From Haliclystus octoradiatus (Eukaryota > Cnidaria > Staurozoa > Stauromedusae > Haliclystidae): DNA of 64,000 bases. The DNA is taken from positions 27,294,445 through 27,358,444 of the forward strand of contig OU744446.1 of NCBI GenBank assembly GCA_916610825.1, read 5' to 3'. The notes under the pieces were generated by a model that did no database searches, was not told the origin of the DNA, and was given only the letters and a program-made list of their open reading frames with translations. A program made the position numbers and the translations under genes. Shown piece after piece: positions 40,801 through 50,892 of the stretch (position 1 is the first letter of the stretch; each line of letters opens with the position of its first letter).

Positions 40801-43800
40801 GTTGTTCTTCTCATGGCAACAACTTAACCACAACGTGCACATAAGCTGACAATGACTGGTTGTCATAAACATTAGGAAATCAACTTGTATGTGTATACCT
40901 TACCATGGACTGATGCAAGGTTTTGGTGCATTGTGTGATTCACTGGAGTAACTTGTGAATAGAACAGCAATCCGTTGGTGGTTGTATGCATCAAAACAAT
41001 CCAGCTGATATAAAAAATCAAAATTAATTGCATTTGAATTACTTGAGAGTATTTTTAATATCATGTACCATTACAGGTAACTCACACAACATCAGAATCA
41101 AGATGAGATTCTTTATCAACTTACTCCAGTACTTATAGCAAAGGAATTTCAACAAAAGTATGCAGGTTTTCTCTATGATTAAAAAGTAATGTAGACGGTC
41201 TCAATCTACCAAAGGCACCCGTACCACTCCTCTATTTCTGGAGGACTGGCTCTATTCGCTAAGAGCAATGACGTTTTAAACGCTCTTTACTGATCTCAGC
41301 CGCGAAACTGCAGATCAATTTCAACAGATTTCATGGCAGACAGGTCTCAATTGTCAATGCGCGACAATGCGTCGCAGCTACTCACAATGCAATTCCCTCT
41401 GGACCATTCCATACGCCATCCTCAGATGCTACTCACTTGACGTTTTAGATAAAGTCAAGACTGAGTTGACCTTAGGGGATTTTAACTACAGTCGATCAGA
41501 TATGATCCGATCTGAAGTTCGGTTGCTCTGCCATCTGAGCTAATCCTCCTCTATGATTCAAATTAAAAAAATAAAAATACTCAATCTGAGAGAGAAAATT
41601 TGAGTGCTGGTAGGTTTTCTGAGCTAGTTGATCTCAAAATTTGAATGTACAGTAAAAAGCAGTGAAAAGCAGCGTTCAATATTCAGAAATCAAAATCCAT
41701 TTTCATACTAGCACATTTTATGTAGGCCTATAGGTTTTTTCTTGCTACATATCAAATTTGCACAATCGGGATATGGGAGAAACTTAATGTGGGGAAGCCT
41801 AGAATAAACTAAGCAAGTTTATAACGAAGCAGGACAACACATGCATACACCATTTGTTGAAACTATTTCACTTTATTCTGCTTGCATTAGATGTTTTTTA
41901 CGACCAATATATTATGGTCAGGAACAATGTCTAGAGATTTATAAAATGTTAATGCCATTTGTTTTGTCAATGAGTCTTTTCCCAACAAATATTATTACAC
42001 AGGGTTGAATCCATGTTAAATTACCTGTTGTCTTTCCTTTTCATCGCCCATATAACCAAGCTGAATTTTCAGCTCTTCGGGTGCTTTTTTCTTGTTAGGA
42101 TTGGGTTTATTCATAATCCTTGCACTCCATTTTCCTTGAACAAATGGTTGCTTTCCAACATCTATCCCCTTTCGTTTCTTACACATTCTTTCTTCAAAAT
42201 CATGGTACATTTTCAACTGAATTTGTCCACCTTGTGCACGGTAGTCCGCTAATAAATTTCCAATACTTCCATCATAAAACGCAATGGCAACATCAGGATG
42301 AGTGAATCTATGTGGTGGTTTAATAACGACGTTAGGATTGACTGATTCATTTCTATTCACAGAAACAATGCCTGTTTTCTCATTTTCATCTTCAACACCA
42401 TTTGATATCATACCATCAAGGTTCTCTGACCAGTAGATTTTACCAGCAATAAACATTCTTGAACTACATTCTTGGCCTGCCTTAGTTAACAAGTATGGCA
42501 CAGGATATCTACAAAATGGTGAACTAGAAAGAATGACTTTTCCTAAAGTTTTTTTGAATTTGTAGCCAACTTCTCCTTCAATAAAGTTATCATTGTCATT
42601 CTCAAAATGTGCAACTTCTGTGCTATTTGATTCACTGTGTAAGGATTCTTCAAAGGTTGATAAATCTTCAAGGAGTTTATCTTTAGGGAGTAATGTATCT
42701 AACTGCGGAGGCATAGCAAATTCATCAAGTAAAAACTTGCTTTCCAATTTGAGATGATATGCTACATAGATCAAGTACTCAAGAGCTGTCTGAACTTTTT
42801 TGAGCTCTTTGCGCGATGGGCCATGAAGAACTATAGAGCAACCAAGATATTTTGGACAACCTTCAAAGAACATCAGTGTTTTCGATTCATCACCCTGAAA
42901 TAAAACAATCAAAACAACATCATACGGTAAGCAAAAACGTTAGACACACAAAATAAATTCTAATTGAGACAATCCACATTTATATCCGACAGAAGCGCTA
43001 GGCTATTGGTTGGCGCCTGGAAGGGCATCCAGCCATCAAACTCACACGCTCAATAAATACTAACCAATTAACCAAACACCCCGGTGAAAAAAAATCTAAT
43101 TAGCTTACACGGTTTGTGGTAAAATGATAAATCAAAAAATATAATAATAAGGAAGTGCTAAATATTGAATATATGCAATAAGACATAAAAAATAATATCG
43201 TAATTTATATCACAACTTCACGTTATACTCACAGGGAGGCAATGTTTCTGAAGACGAAATGTTTGACAGCTTCCTAACCGTGGTCTTGTCACTTGCTCCA
43301 TTGATTGTAAAATATCAGCGCCAGTACAACGTGCAATACTTTCCATGACAGTCTACAAGAAGAAAGTAGCATTGAAAACTACAAAACTATGGATGTCGTT
43401 CTAGTAGATTTATCCATCAATAATCACGCGCATGACTATATGATCAGCTAACGATCATTGTATTATAACGAAAATGATTCAATCAATTTGATTTGTTTAG
43501 AGTTTGAGGCCAAATTACTATAGCAAAACTAAGTTCGAAAAGACAAACAATCTTACAATTCAAACTTTATATCGCAAATGAGAATTTACAACTTGCCCAA
43601 GAGTCTTCAAAAAACACTCTATGAACAAGAAGGTCATGTAAAGCCTGGTTTCCACTGGACGAAAAATTTGCTGCAGCGAAAATTCCACGGCTAAAAAGTT
43701 GAGTACGCATGCGTTGTGTGACGTTGTACACGAGTTTGGACCACGCAGGTTTCGCTGCAACTTTCGTTGAAGCGAAAAAAGTAGTTGGAACTGATCCTAC

Positions 43801-46800
43801 TTTTTTGCGATTCGCTGCAGCGAAAAGTGAATCAAGCAATGCAAATCATTTGAAAATGATGTTGTCATGCCATTTTCAGCAAACAAGATGGCGGGATGAA
43901 TTTGTAGCCTGTATTTTTGCAAATTGTGAATTTCACAAGTCACCAAATAACGCAAACAAACACATGCCTTTTTATGTGAGTACCCTTCTTTTCAAATTTA
44001 GACCAATTATTATATGAAATTGTTTAAATGTCGAAGGACATATTTACGAAGAGAACGGTAAAAATATTCGATGTCGTAGAGCTTCATTGGGTAAATGAAA
44101 CTCTGCTTTCTCTTTCCTCTCTTCAAATAATTTCCGGACTCAGAATAGTTTACTGTATTTTCCTGCATATTAACTCTACGTCTTCTGAGCAGAAACATTT
44201 GAATAATTTGTAGTCGTGCAAGCAATACAACTTCCAGATTGACTGGTGCCATTATGGATTTTCATAAAATGTAGGATTTGGCACGCGAAACAAATTTCAA
44301 GTGAAAATCAACCAGCGAAAATGTCGCCGCGAAAGTAGCTGCAAATTTTTCACCAAGTGGAAACCCGGATTAAGTGCTTGTAAAGTTATAATACAAAGCA
44401 ATTGGCGCTTAATTTCCTATGATCTATTGATACTTGTCACAATCGAGACAAACAGGAGAAAACTGGAATAAACTGTCTGAAGAGTGTCCTTACGCGAAAC
44501 TGAGAGTAACGGATTAAACTCGCTATCTTTGAGTCAACCTTTCTATATCACTCTGCATGTAGCATTGAGCCCCTTAGTTGATGTTTTGCCTCATACATTT
44601 ATAATTATATATATATATATATATATAATAAAAGGAGTCAAAGACTACACATTCATAATTGTTACTAATAGTTTCATGCTTACGCAATCATCAGACAAAT
44701 AAACTAATTCTTTATTAGTTTATTTGTCTGATTATTTGTCTAACTAACATTAGTTTATTTGTCTGATGATTGCTTAAGCATGAAACTATTAGTAACAATT
44801 ATGAATGTGTAGTCTTTGACTCCTTTTATTATATTTAGCTCTGTCAAATGATATCGAGCACTATTTTTTGCTATTAGATAATATCTAATATATATAGACT
44901 ATATATACATACTGTATAAATTGTTTTGTATTTAGTTACTTACATCTTTGACATTGTGAACCAGGGTGATATTAGCAGCAAGAAACATATCCTGTGCAAC
45001 TCTAGCAACACTTTTTTCAACCAATACCAAATTGGGTTTTAATATTAGTACCCTTGCAACGAAATTTTTCAGAAATTCATATTCTTGTAACACCAGTGGG
45101 TCTAGTGATGCCAGCTTATTTTCCACTCTCTATTAATACAAAATAAGAATAAACATGGTCTTATAAATGGAAAGTATTAAACAAACATATCAAACAAGTT
45201 TATTCCATTTATTCCATTGACATTCTATTATTATAAGGATTTGGTAAAATGAGAATTCAGAGACTGAGAGTACCAGATAACTAGAGGAAATACAGAAGGA
45301 ATTGCAAAAAATTGCATTTGAAAGTTCTAGTATCAAAGTACATTATTGTTTTACGTTCTTCCAAAGATTTCCAGAAGATGCAAATTTAGCCACATTTTGA
45401 TCAGTGTATTCATCTTATCAGCTCGGAAAGTAATGACACAAGCATTAACAATTTCTTAACGTATTTTGCCAGATTAATCATCATAATGTGAGGGTCTTAA
45501 GGTTCAAGCTAGTTTTGAAGAAGGTACTAGCTGTTAGGGTTTACAGTACCTAGTTATCTGTGTTTTTAATACATGCAAGTTTGCAAGTGTTTCAAATGCT
45601 TTGATAAGGATTATAGGTTAGAGAGTGATAGGTTCGGCCATAGCAAGAGCAGCATGTCTCAAGCATGTAGAAGTTGAAAGCATAAAGCAAGCTGAGAGAT
45701 GTGATAGAAGCATATAGCAAGCATATAACATCAAGCATATAGATGCTATTAAAGATTATAAGTTGTGCATATATATATATATAGAAAGCTTATCATCGGA
45801 TATCTCACCCACCGAGCACCTACCCAAAGCTCATCATCGGATCAGTTTAATCTTCAGGTAAAGCCAAGAGAGAGATGATGAGGATTTTCAATTACCCAAA
45901 ACATTAGATTGTTGAGACTAGCAATGAGTCACCTGTGTTGCTGCCAAGCTTAAGTTAAATAACAGAGGTAAACAATAATAAATGTTTCAACTAAGTTGAT
46001 GCATTCTTGGAATTTGACAACTGGTGAAATTTGATATTGAATGAAAGCTATCCAATCATTACAGTTGAAACACAAGTTTTCGTCGTTATACGAGAAAGCA
46101 AAATAAAAAACTGAAGTACGTCAGAACTACGACTGGATTTGATCGATTCTAATGATATATTACTGAAATGTCTCACTTGAAACCGCTTGAGAAAACAGCA
46201 GAAATTGTCCCTCACACACCACACGCACAAACACACCCATTCGCATTTATAGGTATAGATAACCATAAGTTAGCATTGTAACAAAGTTATTAAAATCATG
46301 CTGATCCGAGAAACAAACTTACCTGATACTCAATTGCACAGCCAAGCATCAAAATCTTTGGCTGCAAAAACAGTTGAATCATTTTCTTATGTGCAACATT
46401 CTTTGAACAAACAACACCACGTACCAAATGACATTGTGATTTGTCACCAATCGGCACTTTTTTAAACCAGACATACTGGCGAATGTCCATATCGTCATCA
46501 CGACAAACATCAGGAACAACCTGTAGTGATAAATACCTGCGATATTATAATCTCAATTAAACAATTTTCTATAATGTGAATGATGGTATATTTCATGATG
46601 GATTCAAATGAATACAGCCAAACCTGTTATAGTGGTCACCTCTATATAACAGCCACCTGTCTATCCCGGTCACTCTTGAAATGCCTAAAATAGCATTTCT
46701 ATTAAATCTACCCTGCATATAAAGGCCATCTGCAAATAGCAGTCAATTTATCCACTTCTATACGCTGGCTGTTATACACAGGTTTCACTATATTTTCTGA

Positions 46801-49800
46801 GGTTAACCATTGATCTTTGCAGTACTATTTTCAATATATTTTCTTTCATTTGTTGTAGCTTTTCCCAAATATGCAGTGCCCTTGCTGTAGTCTCTGCAAT
46901 GACGCCTTCTGGGGGAGAATTTACATATAATCTTAACCACAGCGTTTGACCATAACTATTGAACAGTTTACATATCCCCTTATTTTTGTTAAGCAATAAC
47001 CCATCAATACGCTAATTTCTAATCACAAATTTTTCAGAAACTGTTTCCATCAAAATCAACTATTTCACTAGGGTGATATAATAATCGCCTTATACTCGTG
47101 AGTATTGGATGCATCAGGACAGTTACATTAACAATGCAACACTGTATGTATTCTGATACAAAGACTCTTGGGGTGCTATCAGACTCTCAAGAAGGCCAAA
47201 ATCAGTTTCCCAGAGGTTCGTGATACTTCCAAGAGGCTAAACCAGACCAGCTTCATAGTTCTCCTTTTTGCTTGCGTAAATACATCATATCTTCTTTTAG
47301 TGATACAACATGTGCTATTTTTGTATTCTTGCTAGTAAAAGCCATCATCCTATTACTATTCCTTTATGCTAGATTAAAATCAATAGGCAAACAAAATACC
47401 AGTTATCAGTTACACCAAATAAATGTTTACCGTTTGGCTGACATTGTTGACAAGTGGCATCATGACATCCTTCCATGAGGGTGACAAATGTTGTTTGTGA
47501 ATAATCTGGTCAGCTAAAGCATTTAAATGGGTTGACGATGCACAACTGCAAACGAAAACATTACAAACAGGTATAAATCGGTGAGAAGACTATAGTTGAA
47601 TCATGCACACTATTTTCGTAACCTTAAATTGGACAATAGCTGCCAAAGGACATTCAGTATACAAACATAAGTATAAATAATGGCATCCGTGTTAGGACAT
47701 TCACAGTTCTACATGTCAATAATATTAAATGTAAACCGATGGATTGTCATCATGAAAAAATAATGGGGAATAAGGTGCAAATACATTACTCAATGCAAAT
47801 TATGTGCTACGTTGTTATAATATGTATGCTTGTTGATGATCTCTTCCTTGGTTGTTTCTCTGGTCTCCTTGTTAGTAGGTACTTTCTAATGTCTTACAAA
47901 CACACCTTGTTTTATCAAGTTTTCAGCTTATAGTGTACATCATCAGATTTTTGACAAACATGTTTAAGACTTACATAAGTAGCTCAAGTGATAATATTTC
48001 CCCATGGTCATTGCATTCTTGTAGTGGTGGATCAATTGCGCTTGGTTTTGGATACATCACTCCATGTGGAATCTCTTCAACTAGCTGAACAGAACCTTGT
48101 GATCTTGCTAGCTTTTTTTTTGAAGTAAATGGGTGACCTTCAACACAGACATATGTATCCAGTGACGGAGGAGGAACATGAGTTATTAATGATAATTTAC
48201 TTGTGTGATCATGACCTTCACGTCTCATCAAAAGCTGCTCTGGTTCCTAAAAAAAACAAGTAAAAAATTCCACTAAATCCAACTTATACTTGTCCTTTCA
48301 TGACACTTTCCCCATAAAAATGTTCATGAATACATGAACCTGAAATTGCACAAAAGTTCATAAAGTGTTCATGAACTTTGAGCAATTTCCGGTTCATGAA
48401 AAAGTTCATGAATTGTTTGTGATTGTTCATGAACTGCTCATGAACCCATAACAAAATATTCATGAAATGTTCAAGGATTTTTCACATGAGTTATTAATGA
48501 GTGATTAGTTCCCTACATGATTTCTGATCTGCTGAGTAACAGTTGAAGTCAAAAATGAAAAGAAAAACTTCACCATTAAACAGCAAGAAGAGCATTCTAA
48601 CATAGACATGAAAACATTTTGTGAGAAACTCTGTTGTAATAATGCACATTACCACCTAAATTATTTCTATTGCGATTGATTATCAACCTAATAAAGAAAT
48701 TGGTATTGGATAAGCAATATTTTGAATCACAGCACAAACAGACAAAACCTGACTACAGGCCATCTAATGTCAACTGCTGATAGTTTACAAATCAGTAGTA
48801 CTTAGTAGATAAAAGCATGCATGAGAGTCCAATCAGCATATAAATAGAATGCAGAATCAGAATATAACAGCAAAATCCGTACTTAGATTGGATTTTCTTT
48901 GTTTTGAGGTAACATAAAACAAGAAAATCATGTATGTCTATATCGTTAATAAAAGCATTGATTGATATTCACTGTATGTCACCCCTGCCAAGCTTCATGA
49001 ACAGCTCATGACACAGACACAAAGAAAATATATGACATTATACGTGGTAACAGATAGGGCAAACCTACATCAGAAAAATGATCCAATTTCATTTGAAGTG
49101 ATAATTCACTTGACTTTGCATCATCAGAATCCTGTGCATCGACATGATCTAAATCCAAATGACGACCTGACAAAAAAGAATATAATCTGTAGAGAAAGCT
49201 GAAAATTAGTCAAGTATAGAATATCCTTAATACGGTAACATAGTGAATTTCATGAAACTGCTATGTTCAGAACAGGCACCAGTACCTACAAAAAAGTAAG
49301 AAATGACTATATTTATCATTGCAAAAAAAGTTATAGAAATTGGAGATAAAAAAGTAGACGATACGGTAGTTGAAATTTAGATGATTGCTTATAATTTCAG
49401 GATGTTAATAAAAAAAACATCAAAAAGAGCACTAATGTTTATGAAATTCTTCAATTTTTTGCATAAACATTTTCTGCAGTTGTGATTGATGTCCTTATGA
49501 AGTTTAATATGAACAAACAACAATCTTCTACAAATCTGCAAACATTGACTTGCTATAGTATTGTCAGACATGACAACAATATAAGTTCAAGAAGAATCCA
49601 TAGCTCTGTCTGAAAATGTTCAAAATAAAACTCTCTAAATACCTACCGGAAGAAACTCTGCGGCCTACAGCAGGTGTATTATGTGTTTGAGATTGTTGTT
49701 GTTGTTGTTGTTGCTGCTGATACATGGCTTCAGGATCAGTCTGTGAAAACAACAATAACAAAATTATAGCCATTGGTTTCAAAGTAATGTATTGTTGGAC

Positions 49801-50892
49801 ACTGTTATCAGGCGTGAGAAATCAAAATTCAGAATTGGTCTGAAATCTAGGAAATCTAGATCATTTGTAATGAATTTCTATGGCAAAAATGCCACTAACA
49901 AGAGTTCACAATAGTTGAAATAGCCTGAAAATTATCATGTATGTGTTGAAAGAGGCTCATGTAAAATACGATTTAAGAAATCAGTGAACCTTTTCTATTC
50001 CATTTGAACATTTCATGGAATTGCTAACAATTACATTATCTATAAAAAGTTGCAGCATTGACAAACTCATAGAAAAGCCACTGGTTAGCATTTAGAAAGT
50101 TTATTTATGAAATGTTTCTGAACTGGTTGGGGTCTGTGTTCTGTTTATTTGCTGCATCATACAGTGAGGGATATGGCTTGATTGTTATCTTCAAATCAAT
50201 ATTATTGAAGTAATGCATTGTTGGTCGGTACAGATCAAAGGGATAGAAGGCAGAAACATGTAATATACAGTTCAATAAAACTACCGAGGGCTCTCATGGA
50301 TTTGGATAAACTAAAAAGCATTAAATCTAAAACAGCCAACAAAAATGCTATAAGTAAATTGACCATTTGAGAAAAGGTGGTCCTTATATAAAGACTTGAT
50401 TCAATACTTTAATGCTACTGTAATTTGGACATTTCTAAAGCCCAGTTTGCACAAGCATATTTCCTGTAACACATTCCCTTGCGATACATGGAATGCAACC
50501 GTGTGGATAGCGAAATATGACACATTTTTCTGTGAAACAACTATGAGATAAGTCTAGTCAGTTAGACATTTTGTGACACATAAAATAAGTCACAGGAAAT
50601 GTTATTGTGTAAACTGGGCTTAAGGAGAACACAATTGACACACATGATATGACCATTCTATAGAGGTAGTCATTATAAGAGGTTCAACTATACTTACGTT
50701 TGATTGCGGTGTATTTGTCGAAAGCTGTCGAAACCATACTGGGACACTGTCATCATCATCATCAACATGCCTGAAACCACTTTCTAGGCGTAAACTACTT
50801 TGTAGCAATGCCTCCGTTTCTGTAGCAGATGTTTCTGGTTGAGTAGGGACATTTGTTTGAGATGCATGAGTGTCAAGGTCTTGAATAGCAGT
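13302..50892 (-). CDS. PIKFYVE: PIKfyve, phosphatidylinositol-3-phosphate 5-kinase (lacks 5' exons)
   Basis: Makes PI(3,5)P2 from PI3P on endosomal and lysosomal membranes, in a complex with Vac14 and Fig4 in known systems. Thirty-four exons, all GT-AG, join in phase to 6,657 nt (2,218 codons plus TAA at 13302-13304). They are given by segment in the next six entries. Order from the N-terminal side: post-DEP acidic segment, CCT/TCP-1-like domain, Cys-His (CHR) region, long low-complexity linker, kinase domain. No FYVE zinc finger (RRHHCR-type motif) or DEP domain is encoded between 50893 and 64000 on this strand, so the 5' part is either beyond the window or absent. With it the protein would be near 2,700 residues, longer than the vertebrate form of about 2,100; the excess is in the linker. 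No frame lesions were seen. Confidence 0.96.
16047..16493. repeat. 447-bp dispersed repeat, copy 1
   Basis: Nearly identical to 22027-22473, offset 5,980 bases. It contains an accidental shared frame starting at 16318. Differences are single-base (for example A/C at 16085 against 22065). The ends are abrupt, and no TIR or TSD is visible. Confidence 0.85.
17072..17940. repeat. Tandem duplication, two diverged copies
   Basis: Copy 1 is 17072-17581 and copy 2 is 17600-17940. They share GCAGCCAGCCCATT, TGTCGCGCCATTTCAA, TTTTCCATAAACACGCGAG and GAGCGGCTCTTGTTAT in the same order. Copy 2 lacks about 170 bp of the middle. It is old enough to carry many substitutions. No coding function is proposed. 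Confidence 0.85.
19565..19592. repeat. Oligo(A) tract, 28 bases
   Basis: Homopolymer run of A. A second run of 25 A is at 19906-19930. Either could be the tail of an inserted retrosequence, but I see no recognisable body or TSD. Confidence 0.8.
20040..21280. repeat. Satellite with 163-bp higher-order repeat
   Basis: Units of about 50-57 bp built on GCTATGCTAATGCTTTGGGCC and GATGTTGTTGTTG. Three units make a 163-bp higher-order repeat: the landmark G(C/T)CGCTATCA followed by ATGATGTGG recurs at 20321, 20484, 20647, 20810 and 20973, exactly 163 bases apart each time. The array edges (20040-20320 and 21060-21280) are single, more diverged units. It has few stops and so produces hydrophobic pseudo-ORFs. 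Because 163 is not a multiple of three, it is not a protein repeat. Confidence 0.95.
21838..21982. repeat. Hairpin element
   Basis: GGTGCTTGGGTATGTTTGGT at the left and ACCAACCAAGCACCT at the right are inverted copies surrounding about 95 bases. It adjoins a direct repeat (21908-22025) that recurs at 22558-22678. Confidence 0.65.
21908..22025. repeat. ~120-bp direct repeat flanking the 447-bp copy 2, left
   Basis: Near-identical to 22558-22678 (GGTGGTGTCAGGTCTGCTAT ... GATAAAGGGTTTA). The two copies bracket the second copy of the 447-bp block, so the whole arrangement looks like a segmental duplication or a composite insertion. Confidence 0.85.
22027..22473. repeat. 447-bp dispersed repeat, copy 2
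   Basis: See copy 1 at 16047-16493. This copy is bracketed by the ~120-bp direct repeats 21908-22025 and 22558-22678. The similarity stops abruptly after CATTGTTTACTTT. Confidence 0.85.
27016..31419 (-). CDS. PIKFYVE: PIKfyve linker exons before the kinase domain
   Basis: Exons in transcript order: 31419-31275, 31184-31119, 30938-30891, 30011-29915, 29221-29126, 28549-28376, 27885-27740, 27237-27016. Most of it is Ser-, Thr- and Lys-rich and probably disordered. Two conserved islands stand out: KKIISHLLPSS in 30011-29915, and NEKEPTSIIAYALS in 29221-29126, matching the EKEPSSIIAFAL-type block of other PIKfyve proteins. The small exons (48 and 66 nt) are supported by exact phase agreement with neighbours but little by homology. 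Confidence 0.85.
28127..28316. mobile_element. MITE with CCCCTGTGAAAAA termini and GTTCATGAA array
   Basis: The ends CCCCTGTGAAAAAA and TTTTTTTTACAGGGG are inverted. The interior repeats GTTCATGAA in both orientations. It lies in the PIKfyve intron between exons 27885 and 28376. Related GTTCATGAA-rich stretches occur at about 11720-11830, 48300-48490, 61480-61570 and 61830-61920. Confidence 0.7.
32047..33543 (-). CDS. PIKFYVE: PIKfyve giant linker exon (499 codons)
   Basis: A single exon of 1,497 nt (a multiple of three) bounded by CTAG acceptor and GTAAAT donor. It encodes an acidic, Ser/Asp/Asn-rich segment with no recognised fold. Its N-terminal end has a degenerate short repeat (VPIENP, VPIETQ, IPIESE), and mid-exon are proline-directed Ser sites (RSMSPPVLPVTLPQSPKK). 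Other PIKfyve proteins have a much shorter linker here. Being in phase on both sides it could be skipped without shifting the frame. It is open from end to end, so it is under coding constraint or young. Confidence 0.85.
33862..41004 (-). CDS. PIKFYVE: PIKfyve Cys-His (CHR) region and following helices
   Basis: Exons in transcript order: 41004-40904, 40020-39949, 39381-39210, 38685-38507, 37526-37416, 37028-36914, 35887-35634, 33958-33862. The Cys-His conserved region is clear: LERYCFRPSYICPSHNC, then MVNHVRYFAHG, LTWSWCKQCKQVTPVVPLS, WSLSFAKYLELRFYG, and EPCNHSIHHEHFQYF. Further on is a helical stretch ending LCELVEAWNAT. The donor of 36914 is taken as GTAGGT because only that keeps the phase. 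Several introns here carry SINEs and MITEs, one SINE ending only about a dozen bases from the donor of exon 38507. Confidence 0.93.
34249..35326. mobile_element. pogo/Tigger-like MITE interrupted by another element
   Basis: The ends are CAGTAAAACTTGT (34249) and ACAGGTTTCACTG (ending 35326), each flanked by TA. The two halves (34249-34345 and 35235-35326) match the intact 177-bp copy at 35415-35591. The ~890 bp between them is a second insertion whose own arms are inverted: 34405-34520 against about 34920-35040, sharing ATATGGTGTGCCCAATCACA. Confidence 0.8.
35415..35591. mobile_element. pogo/Tigger-like MITE, intact
   Basis: The 177-bp element begins CAGTCAAACCTGT and ends ACAGGTTTCACTG, with a TA duplication at 35413-35414 and 35592-35593. 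Terminal sequence and TA target fit the Tc1/mariner-pogo group by general knowledge of CAGT(C/G)AAACC-type ends. It lies in the intron next to PIKfyve exon 35634-35887. Confidence 0.8.
36442..36809 (+). mobile_element. Full-length tRNA-derived SINE with 13-bp TSD
   Basis: Best copy in the window. The head has box A (TTAGCTCAGTTGGCAGAG) and box B (GGTTCAAATCC), both suited to RNA polymerase III. A body of about 290 bp and a short ATTATTA-type tail follow. CATTTGGTTAAGC flanks it exactly at 36429-36441 and 36810-36822. It is inserted in the PIKfyve intron between exons 35887 and 36914. Confidence 0.94.
37837..37937 (-). mobile_element. Internally deleted SINE copy
   Basis: Only the two ends of the SINE are present (GACGGTGTCGCCCTACCGAA joined to TCTGAAGTTCGGTTGCTCTG); about 270 bp of the body are missing. 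Near-identical 10-mers TAGCTAGCCT (37827-37836) and TAGTTAGCCT (37938-37947) look like a TSD. The deletion therefore probably arose in the source RNA or after insertion. Confidence 0.8.
38133..38494 (+). mobile_element. SINE copy next to a PIKfyve splice donor
   Basis: Diverged full-length copy with a degenerate tRNA head. The flanking 11-mers ACACCTACTTA (38122-38132) and ACACATACTTA (38495-38505) differ by one base and act as a TSD. The right-hand copy supplies most of the first bases of the minus-strand intron, next to exon 38507-38685. Confidence 0.85.
41181..41548 (-). mobile_element. Full-length SINE with 10-bp TSD
   Basis: Same family, minus orientation, flanked by CTCTATGATT at 41171-41180 and 41549-41558. 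It lies between PIKfyve exons 41004 and 42025. Confidence 0.9.
42025..47545 (-). CDS. PIKFYVE: PIKfyve CCT/TCP-1-like domain exons
   Basis: Exons in transcript order: 47545-47431, 46520-46323, 45129-44944, 43352-43233, 42894-42025. Conserved blocks: SPSWKDVMMPLV, DDDMDIRQYVWFKKVPIG, VCSKNVAHKKM, LDPLVLQEYEFLKNFVARVL, LVLVEKSVARVAQDM, and TLMFFEGCPKYLGCSIVLHG. In known PIKfyve this chaperonin-like domain binds the scaffold Vac14. The exon 42025-42894 also carries a divergent acidic spacer and ends with LADYRAQGG and IQLGYMGDEKERQQ, leading into the CHR region. Confidence 0.94.
43642..44370. mobile_element. Harbinger-like non-autonomous element
   Basis: The ends AGCCTGGTTTCCACTGGACG and, on the opposite strand, ATCCGGGTTTCCACTTGGTG are imperfect inverted repeats that continue into GAAAAATTTGC. 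The element is flanked by TAA at 43639-43641 and 44371-44373. A 3-bp TAA target fits PIF/Harbinger. There is no transposase ORF. Small frames inside are accidental. Confidence 0.75.
44627..44830. repeat. Near-perfect long palindrome
   Basis: Arms of about 80 bp (44627-44705 and 44751-44830) are almost perfectly complementary, for example AGGAGTCAAAGACTACACAT against its reverse complement. The spacer is about 45 bp and contains a further partial copy of TAGTTTATTTGTCTGAT. A (TA)n run precedes it at 44602-44626. It is in a PIKfyve intron. Confidence 0.9.
46615..46790. mobile_element. pogo/Tigger-like MITE
   Basis: The 176-bp copy of the family at 35415-35591 begins CAGCCAAACCTGT and ends ACAGGTTTCACTA, flanked by TA on both sides. 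It lies in a PIKfyve intron. Confidence 0.75.
47975..50892 (-). CDS. PIKFYVE: PIKfyve segment between DEP and CCT domains
   Basis: Exons in transcript order: 50892-50698, 49740-49647, 49166-49069, 48246-47975. The first includes HVDDDDDSVPVWFRQL, which resembles the acidic/Trp-Phe motif that follows the DEP domain in vertebrate PIKfyve. The second has a poly-Gln run of nine (YQQQQQQQQQS). The donor of 49069 is GTAGGT, chosen for phase. The exon 50698-50892 starts in phase 0 after an ordinary acceptor, so at least one more upstream exon must exist. Confidence 0.88.
48300..48490. repeat. GTTCATGAA-rich repeat
   Basis: At least eight GTTCATGAA or close variants occur in under 200 bp, in both orientations. 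The flanking CCCCATAAAAA resembles the terminus of the MITE at 28127-28316. It is in the intron upstream of exon 47975-48246. Confidence 0.6.
50439..50620. mobile_element. Harbinger-like MITE nested in a pogo-like remnant
   Basis: The termini AGCCCAGTTTGCACAAGC and (opposite strand) AGCCCAGTTTACACAATA are inverted; TAA flanks both ends (50436-50438 and 50621-50623). It sits within sequence resembling a reversed pogo-like MITE, whose end GGTTCAACTA (50681-50690) lies only a few bases from the splice donor of PIKfyve exon 50698. Confidence 0.8.

Noticed and set aside
43709..44017. 102-codon + strand frame
   Set aside because: It lies inside the Harbinger-like element, has no transposase similarity and overlaps antisense frames of equal length.
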